Positions 57,399 through 64,000 of a DNA stretch of 64,000 nucleotides are shown in pieces. The first letter of the stretch is position 1, and each line of letters starts with the position of its first letter. This stretch comes from a virus. The position numbers and the translations under genes were made by a program. The notes under the pieces were generated by a model, which saw nothing but the letters and a program-made list of their open reading frames with translations, was not told where the DNA came from and did no database searches. The stretch lies in IMG/VR virus record IMGVR_UViG_3300025849_000010, positions 62,001 to 126,000 of that record, one strand, 5' to 3'.

Positions 57399-57702
57399 CA
57401 TTGTAAGTTTCTTTATCTTCGCTATAGGGTTTAAAGTACGGATCATTGCCGGCTAATAAATCTTTATCATCTAGTAGCTCGTAGAAATCGTATTTAAAAT
57501 CTAAACTTATCCAATAAGCATAACAGATTGCTACGAAATAACTTTTAGCAGGATACACCCATTCGTCTACACGTTCGTAGAAATGTTTCACTGCCCAAAT
57601 AACACTGTCTTCTTCTGTACGAATGTCGACTTTGTTTAAGTCGTCAGTAAATTCTGTTGCAGTACTATTAAATAGTTGTAATCTAGTCTTCCAGTTCAGC
57701 AT
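57283..57702 (-). CDS. Small unknown protein of the convergent operon
   Basis: The 139-residue product has aromatic, acidic, helical character (WVYPAKSYFVAICYAYWISL) with no recognised motif. Its start overlaps the end of radical-SAM protein 7 by 20 nt, which supports it as a real gene of that operon. Its last 116 nt overlap the 3' end of protein 6 tail to tail. The overlapped part, GMVPDVRSYYEEEMMFDQYP, reads like ordinary protein. Confidence 0.55.
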   Translation of the reverse strand: MLNWKTRLQLFNSTATEFTDDLNKVDIRTEEDSVIWAVKHFYERVDEWVYPAKSYFVAICYAYWISLDFKYDFYELLDDKDLLAGNDPYFKPYSEDKETYNAILDHISLPDPSSQTGMVPDVRSYYEEEMMFDQYPLHN

Positions 57703-58600
57703 ACCAGTCTATTAGTCCCTTATATCCATTACAGCCGTTGTTTAAGTCTTTAACATATCGATAATGTTCAGTTAAGCATTTACCGTAGTATTTACAATTA
57801 TGACATATTTCACTGACGTTTTCTGTAGACTCTTTTGAAGCCCACAACAAGTATTCGTCAAACGTATTATATTCTTCAAAAAACTCATTATCGTTCTTGT
57901 CAAATTCAAGCACACCGAATTTAGCATCAGGCGTAATGTATACATGATCGTTACTAAATGCATTACGATTGCCTTCTAATACATCTTCTAAATCATCTAC
58001 GTTAACAAAATCAAACTGCTTTAATACAGGAGATTCTATCCATTGCTGCACATGTTGTTCAAAATCTCTATGTGTAACAGGGTGTGCATTTGCTTGATTA
58101 GTTGAGTAAGGTTTTATTTCTACACACTTAACATTTTGCATCATATTAAATGTATTAATCATTAAGTCTACATTAGTAGCTAATACCTTAGGACTTGCTA
58201 AAACTAGTACACTAATATCCTTAGGAAAAAGCATCATATTCTGTAATACTTTATCACTTTGTTCTCGAGCTTCGAAGTCATAGCTTACACTAATATGCAC
58301 ATCATCATCTAAAAAGAAATCAGGCCTTGCACTTAAATTAGTATTGATGTTAATTCTACCACTAAAATATTTTCTAATAACAGTTTTCAAACTATAAAAA
58401 TATTCTTTATCTAGCATACCTATTTCGCCACCGTATAAATCTACGTGTGTAATCGGTACAGACACTTCACTAAGACGCTTGTCTAGATCTTCCGGAGTAA
58501 TACGCTTTTTATTACCTAGTTGGGCTGTAGTAAGATAACAAAAGTCGCAGCGAAAGTTACAAAAATATGTAGGATTGATACTAACAGTAAATTCAGTCAT
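57683..58600 (-). CDS. Radical-SAM protein 7
   Basis: C14-x3-C18-x2-C21 (CNFRCDFCYLTT) near the N-terminus and GGE at 57-59 (DLYGGEIGM) are canonical. The C-terminus has CHNCKYYGKC, then another Cys pair region (NNGCNGYKG). At 305 residues it is the shortest of the set. It overlaps its upstream neighbour (start 58600 against stop 58593). The short N-terminal extension suggests a compact core enzyme. Confidence 0.8.
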   Translation of the reverse strand: MTEFTVSINPTYFCNFRCDFCYLTTAQLGNKKRITPEDLDKRLSEVSVPITHVDLYGGEIGMLDKEYFYSLKTVIRKYFSGRININTNLSARPDFFLDDDVHISVSYDFEAREQSDKVLQNMMLFPKDISVLVLASPKVLATNVDLMINTFNMMQNVKCVEIKPYSTNQANAHPVTHRDFEQHVQQWIESPVLKQFDFVNVDDLEDVLEGNRNAFSNDHVYITPDAKFGVLEFDKNDNEFFEEYNTFDEYLLWASKESTENVSEICHNCKYYGKCLTEHYRYVKDLNNGCNGYKGLIDWYAELED

Positions 58601-59627
58601 ATTCCCTCACATAAGGAGTAACGCTATCAGGGTCTTGATTATTCAACTTTAAAATAGTTGGAGCAAGTTGTTTCATTTCAAAACAATGTTCTTCTACTTG
58701 ACCTTCACGCTTGTGATCTCTAACAGTTTTACGACAGCCGTTACATATTCTAAACATAGGACACGTTAGGCATGCCTGCTTCATTGAAATTAGTTCTGGC
58801 GCATCTTGCAACGGTGTACTAAATCCTCCTGACATTTCATATTCAAAGTCGATAGGATAATCTTTGTCGTCACCTAAACTACCGCAACTATAATAGTCGC
58901 CGCCTGGATTGAACGCACGTATGCCTTCGTCACAATGTCTGTTTTGAGGACAAGTAGTTGTATCACTTTGTAGCCTACGAACCATTTGTTGTGTATTGTA
59001 TTCCCAGTCCATTAGTCCAGCGTTGTAAATATCAATGTATGCTTTATATATTTTACTAAGACGATATGTATAGCCCTGCTCGCCGCTTGCCATTGCATAG
59101 TTTACTTTGCAAACTACATTCATCTTTTTAGCAAGCTCTACTGTTTTAATAATAGTATGCTCGTTCATGTCGTCAATAACAGCAATAAACTCAGGACGAT
59201 AACCACAAAGTTCTAACATTTTATCTGATACTTTCCAGAAGTCTTCTTCTGTAAATATTGAAAAGTCACCTTTAAGTCTACCAGCACCGTATTGAAAACT
59301 AGTCGAGATTCCCATACGTGGGTGATTGAATAAATCTATCCACTTTTCGGGTTTAACGTAAAACGGCCATAAGTTGCTAGTAAAGCTAATAGTTGCCGGC
59401 ATATCGTGTGTATCGAGATATTCTATTATTTTCCAATAATATTCTGGAGACATCATGAGTGGATCACCACCGTTAACAATAATTGTATTAGTGTCGGGAT
59501 ATCTATCTAAAAATCTAAAGATATAATCGTGATCTAATTGTCCTGCATTATTAGGATCGATCTTAGTCGAAGAACAAAATGTACATTTGAAGTTACATGC
59601 TTCAGTGGGTTTAATAATAAGATCCAT
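58593..59627 (-). CDS. Radical-SAM protein 8 with SPASM-like end
   Basis: C11-x3-C15-x2-C18 (CNFKCTFCSSTK) is followed by GGD-P at 53-56 (VNGGDPLMMS), the Asp variant of GGE. The C-terminal half has CPQNRHCDEG, YYSCGSLG, and CLTCPMFRICNGCRK plus a last Cys, as in SPASM proteins that hold two auxiliary clusters. This general architecture also includes PqqE, but PqqE features beyond it are not evident. It overlaps the preceding gene by one base. Confidence 0.8.
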   Translation of the reverse strand: MDLIIKPTEACNFKCTFCSSTKIDPNNAGQLDHDYIFRFLDRYPDTNTIIVNGGDPLMMSPEYYWKIIEYLDTHDMPATISFTSNLWPFYVKPEKWIDLFNHPRMGISTSFQYGAGRLKGDFSIFTEEDFWKVSDKMLELCGYRPEFIAVIDDMNEHTIIKTVELAKKMNVVCKVNYAMASGEQGYTYRLSKIYKAYIDIYNAGLMDWEYNTQQMVRRLQSDTTTCPQNRHCDEGIRAFNPGGDYYSCGSLGDDKDYPIDFEYEMSGGFSTPLQDAPELISMKQACLTCPMFRICNGCRKTVRDHKREGQVEEHCFEMKQLAPTILKLNNQDPDSVTPYVREYD

Positions 59628-60655
59628 TACGGCGCTAACTCCAACATTAGTGTTTTAGGAGCAGGACATATATCGCCTTCCCATGCAAGTTTGTAACAAT
59701 CGCCACCGCAGTAAAACTGCACAGGACATTCATAACATTTAGAATTTCTATTCATTTCAGTTGCAATATTACACATTCGACTTGGATGAAATAATACATG
59801 ATCTATGTCATCAGAAATGTGTGCATAGTGTGCAGTTGGCGCACTATTGGGACAACCTGCAATGCGACCGTCTGCATTTATAGTAAACAGTTTTTGTTCA
59901 CAGTCTCTACAGAATGTACTTGCACGAGTAATGCCATCCTCAAACTTCATATATACACTTTCAATTGTAGAGTTGTATATTTTATCTCTAAGATTTCTTG
60001 CTTGTGTTTCCTTGTGCAACTGTAAGTACCAATCTTGTATTTCTATATTAGTAGGAAATATCTTAGGATTGCGCACAGCATTGCCGTCTGAAGTTAATCT
60101 TTCAAAGTCAACTTCTTGTATACCTAAGTCGATCAAATATTCGATAACATCTGCAGGATTTTCTTGTATCATATCTTTACTTAAACTAACAAAACACTTG
60201 ATGTCTACTCCATCTGCTGTTAGTTGACGCACATTATCTTCCCATAGTTTTTGCTGTTTAGCATTAGCCCAACGTATAAACGGATCGTAACTTGTACCTA
60301 AACGTTTGTGTAGTATTCCGTATATTAGATCAAGTTTCTCGTCTGTAAGTTTATATGTTAAGTTAGTGGTCATGCCGTAGTAAGCTCTGTCACCCCAAAC
60401 ATCATAAGTCAGTTTGTGAAACAGTTTCATATCTTCTACGGGTGCAAGCATAGGTTCACCGCCGTGGAACTCGAAAGCTATTCCGCTATTGGGCATTTTA
60501 GCATACAGTCTATTAAAAAAATCTGCTGTAGCACGGGGATCAAAATAAATCTTACGTCCGTTGATGCCATTAGTAAAACAATGAGAACAGTTTAAATTAC
60601 AAGTCTCAGTTGTTTTAATATAAGACATATACTGTGTGGCGTTATGTACGGTCAT
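59627..60655 (-). CDS. Radical-SAM protein 9, anSME-like SPASM enzyme
   Basis: C19-x3-C23-x2-C26 (CNLNCSHCFTNG) and GGEP at 65-68 (FHGGEPMLAP) are typical. The C-terminal part has CRDCEQKLFTINADGRIAGC and CYECPVQFYCGGDC, the SPASM pattern of anaerobic sulfatase-maturing enzymes and peptide-modifying relatives. It is the most canonical radical-SAM/SPASM protein here. Its start overlaps the cupin gene upstream by 14 nt. Confidence 0.85.
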   Translation of the reverse strand: MTVHNATQYMSYIKTTETCNLNCSHCFTNGINGRKIYFDPRATADFFNRLYAKMPNSGIAFEFHGGEPMLAPVEDMKLFHKLTYDVWGDRAYYGMTTNLTYKLTDEKLDLIYGILHKRLGTSYDPFIRWANAKQQKLWEDNVRQLTADGVDIKCFVSLSKDMIQENPADVIEYLIDLGIQEVDFERLTSDGNAVRNPKIFPTNIEIQDWYLQLHKETQARNLRDKIYNSTIESVYMKFEDGITRASTFCRDCEQKLFTINADGRIAGCPNSAPTAHYAHISDDIDHVLFHPSRMCNIATEMNRNSKCYECPVQFYCGGDCYKLAWEGDICPAPKTLMLELAP

Positions 60656-61118
60656 CTAATCCCCAAGATAGCATAATGCTATTGTCTTTATTTAAAGCAC
60701 GGTGCGGTGTTTCTGCAGGCACAAACAAGCAATGTCCACTGTGTGCTGTTATCTCTGTACCGTTTATTTCTAATGTTTTACTTCCATGAGTAACTTGCAA
60801 TACTAAGTCTACAGGATCGGTGTGAATACCGAATGATGGAGAATTAGGCTTTGCGTAGAACACATGACAAGTACCATTATTAAAATTACAAATCTGTTCA
60901 TACTTTTCTAATTTAATTGTTATATCATCACGCAGCAAAAGATTATCTACTACTCCGAGATATGAAATATAATCATTTTCGGTTATATAATGTTGTAAGC
61001 CTTCACTGTCAATGTAGCTAGTCATTACTCTATTATATGCTAAGTCACTGCGGAGTATATCATAAAACTCTAACATTGACATTTTAACTTTAGGAATCAT
61101 ATCAACACCACACGTCAA
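60642..61118 (-). CDS. Cupin/JmjC-like Fe(II) dioxygenase candidate
   Basis: The 158-residue product has H99-T-D101 (FGIHTDPVD), a Lys in THGSKTLEI and a distal H139 (VPAETPHRAL). This is the HxD...H triad of double-stranded beta-helix Fe(II) enzymes, with the G-x-x-L-F-V-P-x-x-x-x-H order of JmjC-like proteins. It may hydroxylate a protein or peptide. The start could also be Met7 or Met13, since the first residues are unusual. Its stop overlaps the radical-SAM 9 start. Confidence 0.6.
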   Translation of the reverse strand: MTCGVDMIPKVKMSMLEFYDILRSDLAYNRVMTSYIDSEGLQHYITENDYISYLGVVDNLLLRDDITIKLEKYEQICNFNNGTCHVFYAKPNSPSFGIHTDPVDLVLQVTHGSKTLEINGTEITAHSGHCLFVPAETPHRALNKDNSIMLSWGLDDRT

Positions 61119-61632
61119 ACGGCATGCAAATTCGCATGTCTTTTACAGTCTCGACATTGTGCCAAACAAAGCTAGGAAATATAAACAAATCACCAGCCTG
61201 AGGCTTTAATACAACAGGTTCAAATATATGATTTAAGTTACTGTTGTAACCTCTATTAGCATTACCTCTAGGATCGTGTAATACTAGTTCTCCGCCTACA
61301 GGAGGAGTTGCAAGATAAAGTATTCCAGTAAACTGACTTCCTAAGTGGTTGTGTATATGATGTGTTGCACCTTGTCTATAAACATGTACCCACCAGCTAA
61401 AAGAAAATGATTTCTGTTTTGGAAAGTCTGATTCTAAATAAGATTTAATAGAATTGTCAATAAACTCGTGTGCTAATTTTAATTCTGAATACTCGTCAAT
61501 ATCAGGACGCTCGTGATCACTTATACCATCAGGAAACTTCATGATAATATCGTTAACTACATTGCCTAACGCAATTTGATCATCCCACGTAAACTGTGCA
61601 AGTGTAGTAGGCCAAAGTTCATTAAGTATCAT
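61102..61632 (-). CDS. 2OG-Fe(II) oxygenase
   Basis: H94-N-H96 in HIHNHLGSQFTGILYL, the strand GGELVLHDPRG and the distal FPSFVWHN (H158) with Arg167 match the 2-oxoglutarate Fe(II) oxygenases common in marine phages. Length (176 residues) is typical of the compact family. The likely activity is hydroxylation of a protein or peptide. It overlaps the Nudix gene and the cupin gene, so it belongs to the radical-SAM operon. Confidence 0.8.
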   Translation of the reverse strand: MILNELWPTTLAQFTWDDQIALGNVVNDIIMKFPDGISDHERPDIDEYSELKLAHEFIDNSIKSYLESDFPKQKSFSFSWWVHVYRQGATHHIHNHLGSQFTGILYLATPPVGGELVLHDPRGNANRGYNSNLNHIFEPVVLKPQAGDLFIFPSFVWHNVETVKDMRICMPFDVWC

Positions 61633-62074
61633 TGTGATCCTCTATGTATTGCAAAACGTCAACTGCCGTCATGACTTTAGTCTTTATTGTAGCATTGTTT
61701 AATGTATTTCGCAACCCCTGATGTAAGGGTTTTGGCCAATTTCCAAATGTAACCCAACAGTAACCTGAGTGTTCGTCATTTAACAACGGAATAAATTCGT
61801 CATTTACAAAACATAGATATGTATGAAAATTAAACTTTTCATCATTTGATACAAATAGCTCTAATGGGATAACTTTAGCAAAAGAAGGAAGTTTGCCTAA
61901 TTCTTCGGTTATCTCTCGTTGTAGACCTTCCCAAGGAGTTTCGCCATATTCATTTTTGCCGCCTACTAGTCCCCAGTGCTCAGGCTGTTTAACATGAGTT
62001 CGTTGTAATAGTAATACACGTTTAGTTTTAAGGGAACAAATCAGAGCTCCACTACAAATTATTTTCTCGGACAT
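61622..62074 (-). CDS. Nudix hydrolase
   Basis: The Nudix box runs from G39: GGKNEYGETPWEGLQREITE and then EELG, matching G-x5-E-x7-R-E-U-x-E-E-x-G. Nudix proteins cleave nucleoside diphosphate derivatives; the substrate cannot be told. It is the first gene of the leftward operon, directly after gp15, and overlaps the oxygenase by 11 nt. I see no ribosome site near the ATG. Confidence 0.85.
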   Translation of the reverse strand: MSEKIICSGALICSLKTKRVLLLQRTHVKQPEHWGLVGGKNEYGETPWEGLQREITEELGKLPSFAKVIPLELFVSNDEKFNFHTYLCFVNDEFIPLLNDEHSGYCWVTFGNWPKPLHQGLRNTLNNATIKTKVMTAVDVLQYIEDHNDT

Positions 62075-62090
62075 ATAATATATAGTAGTT

Positions 62091-63521
62091 TTAGAGGATG
62101 ACTTGCCAGTGTCCTGGCTTATATAAACCTTCCCACGCCTTAATCCATTGCTCGCCGTCCCATTTAAATTGTAGGCCGCTGTTTGGATTAATGTTTGTTA
62201 CATATACCGGGTCACCCGTGTACTCACTTGCGTCGAATATAATAGTCCAAGAAGTTCCGTCCCATTCGATAATGTCGTTTGCTCCAGCAACAAAGTCGAC
62301 ACCATTTGTGTTCTTCCAAAAGTCCGGCCCGTCAACGTTGCTTTCGCTTCCGATATCAGCTGTAAGTAAGAATCTAACACCTGGAACGATTGCCGGAGGA
62401 TTTCTCACAGGATCAACTACTGCATTAATATTTCCATCTGATCTTAATGGTCCTACTAAAGTACTATTTGTTGGCTGAGTGTCAATATCCCAATTAACAG
62501 TAAGTTGTGTCTCGTCTAGTGGATTCAAAGTTAAGTAACCAACAATTGGAGTTTTTGAATCGTCTCTACGTAAAAATACCTTAGATAGTCCTGCTCTATA
62601 TGTTCCTGGCAATGCATCTAATACACCTTGCCAGTTACCTTGAGCACCACTAGGGGTTGATTTCTCAAGTTCAGAAGCATTACTAAGACCCATCGGTTTA
62701 ACAAGTTTGATTGTGTTACCAAACACAAGCGAATGCCAACTTGCTGCTGCGGTATCTAGATTAGCACTAAATGCATCAGGTACAGTTTGATCCCAACCTG
62801 GGAAGAGAATTGAATCACCCGGTATGTTAATACCAGTTTCAATTGTGCCTCTGTCTTCGTCGCCAATGCTCATTGCAATAGCTGTAATAACACCTAGTTG
62901 TTTTACTTTTACTGGAGGACTAATATAAATCGGAGTACTAAACGATAATGTTGACACATCAATTTCTGTTTCAGTACCTTGTGGTATTGAACGAGAGCTC
63001 CATGTAATTCCTTCTAAGTTTACAACACTTAAACTAGTCCAATCAATAAAGTTATCTGTAGTTTGTATTTCTAAACTTGGATTGAATAGCGTTAAAATTT
63101 GTTCTATAATTTGTAATTTTTGATCAGTGTTCGTTGACCAAATATCAGCACTTACTGTTAGAGTGTACGGACTTGGCATTAAGCGTTCAACTGTATACGA
63201 GTTGCCTTGCTGTGTAGTGTAACGCTGGTTTACTTCGTCAAAAGCACGTTCTCTAATGTTTACTTTACTAACTAGTGTTGCATCAGACGTTCTAGTCCTG
63301 TCTTGCTCCATTGCTGTAACATACATACCTATGCGAGGTGCGCTTGGTATTTTATTTTCTGAATTATCACGAATAATACTTGACACCTGACGTGTGATAT
63401 CGCCATACATTACGGGCACAGGAGTAATTTTTCCTGATCCGTCTTTGTATGTAAAGTTGCTTAGTAAACGCAACATTTGATTTAAATATCGTCTTACTTG
63501 GCCGTCATAAAAGTGCTGCAT
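62091..63521 (-). CDS. 15: Tail sheath stabiliser gp15
   Basis: The N-terminus MQHFYDGQVRRYLNQMLRLL and the segment TVERLMPSPYTLTVSADIWS followed by QKLQIIEQILTLFNPSLEIQ match the T4 gp15 pattern, where FY-x-RRY, PSP-x-x-M and QIVEQILPYFQP occur in the same order. gp15 caps the sheath and joins the tail to the neck. At 476 residues it is longer than T4 gp15 (272), with an added beta-rich C-terminal part (SGLQFKWDGEQWIKAWEGLY). Its start overlaps the gp14 stop by one base. Confidence 0.85.
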   Translation of the reverse strand: MQHFYDGQVRRYLNQMLRLLSNFTYKDGSGKITPVPVMYGDITRQVSSIIRDNSENKIPSAPRIGMYVTAMEQDRTRTSDATLVSKVNIRERAFDEVNQRYTTQQGNSYTVERLMPSPYTLTVSADIWSTNTDQKLQIIEQILTLFNPSLEIQTTDNFIDWTSLSVVNLEGITWSSRSIPQGTETEIDVSTLSFSTPIYISPPVKVKQLGVITAIAMSIGDEDRGTIETGINIPGDSILFPGWDQTVPDAFSANLDTAAASWHSLVFGNTIKLVKPMGLSNASELEKSTPSGAQGNWQGVLDALPGTYRAGLSKVFLRRDDSKTPIVGYLTLNPLDETQLTVNWDIDTQPTNSTLVGPLRSDGNINAVVDPVRNPPAIVPGVRFLLTADIGSESNVDGPDFWKNTNGVDFVAGANDIIEWDGTSWTIIFDASEYTGDPVYVTNINPNSGLQFKWDGEQWIKAWEGLYKPGHWQVIL

Positions 63522-64000
63522 TAATTATCGCTCCTTGCTCTCAAAGCTTCTGATAAACTTTGACGCTGTTTGACTCTGTCATTATAGAAGATAACTTCCC
63601 ATAAGCCTGCATCAATAATTTCAATAGGCAAGTTAAGTTTTACTAGATTCGGAATATTGTTTCTAGTATGAGTATCGTACATATTAGGATGTTCGTTAGA
63701 ATCAAATTCTACCTTGTATCCATTTATTTTAAGCATAATAAATCTAGGATTAGCAACTTGTGATTCTACATCAGTTAGTACTACAGTGTCGCCTTTAGCA
63801 AGTGATACTAAGTCGGTTGCTATTTGGTCAATATATGTATATTCGTTATTGTTAATAAACGATGTTTTTTGTGTTTGTCTTGCATCGTCGCTTGTTAAGT
63901 TCATTCTCATATTATCACGCATCTTAACCCAACGTTCGCCGTCATATCTAAAAAGTCTATTTGGCATAAAGTCTACACGTAAGAAATAATCGCCTTCGGC
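63521..64000 (-). CDS. 14: Neck protein gp14, C-terminal part (5' end outside window)
   Basis: The minus frame is open to the right edge, so the ATG at 63967 is probably internal. The visible part includes EGDYFLRVDFMPNRLFRYDG followed by RWVKMRDN, as in marine T4-like gp14, and ends VKQRQSLSEALRARSDN. gp14 forms the head-tail neck ring. At least 159 residues are visible. Confidence 0.7.
   Translation of the reverse strand, partial: AEGDYFLRVDFMPNRLFRYDGERWVKMRDNMRMNLTSDDARQTQKTSFINNNEYTYIDQIATDLVSLAKGDTVVLTDVESQVANPRFIMLKINGYKVEFDSNEHPNMYDTHTRNNIPNLVKLNLPIEIIDAGLWEVIFYNDRVKQRQSLSEALRARSDN

Noticed and set aside
58593-60655. Radical-SAM 8 or 9 as PqqE, the partner of the PqqA-like peptide
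   Set aside because: Both have the general SPASM layout, but I cannot see PqqE-specific motifs, and no PqqD-like gene is nearby. The link is possible but unsupported.

Overview
The window is part of the genome of a marine T4-like (contractile-tailed) phage. It is AT-rich and densely coded. It carries recognisable homologues of T4 gp5, gp6, gp14, gp15, gp20, gp21, gp22, gp23, gp25, gp26, gp46, gp47, gp53 and gp55. The cyanophage-type fibre and neck proteins point to the marine branch that includes cyanophages and pelagiphages. No photosynthesis genes are visible. A PqqA-like peptide suggests a heterotrophic proteobacterial host, but the host cannot be fixed from this sequence.

Layout. Positions 1-13942 hold a leftward baseplate operon: a gp48-like cap protein, gp53, a large hub protein, gp5 spike, PAAR tip, gp25, gp6 and a giant wedge-type protein that runs off the left edge. 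Positions 14022-18373 hold rightward regulatory and recombination genes (gp55 late sigma factor, gp47/gp46 nuclease, a small ORF, a GIY-YIG endonuclease). The first two transcription units here start from near-identical host-type promoters. Positions 18374-18877 lack a gene and look like a structured RNA. Next come a virion-like protein, a leftward gp26-like gene with an apparent -1 frameshift extension, and a rightward tape measure, portal and head module ending at gp23 and a strong terminator (29512).

A 23-codon PqqA-like gene sits alone between two terminators (29484-29767). Positions 29889-48097 encode virion and fibre proteins, including 1500-aa and 3920-aa fibres. Late-gene starts are often preceded by NATAAATA-like T4 late promoters.

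The most unusual part is 48101-62074. Two paralogous peptides directly after the giant fibre gene end in three His-Xaa-Ser units, each preceded by Cys. They are followed by two unknown proteins and six overlapping radical-SAM genes. Five of the six are paralogues with an atypical GPTD motif where GGE normally lies. A convergent operon adds three more radical-SAM proteins, two probable Fe(II)-dependent oxygenases or cupins, a Nudix protein and a small unknown. The cluster lies between fibre genes and neck genes (gp15, gp14), so it looks like a phage-borne system that modifies peptides, possibly to decorate the virion. The link to the bacterial His-Xaa-Ser (Hxs) peptide system is an inference from the motif and the radical-SAM neighbours.
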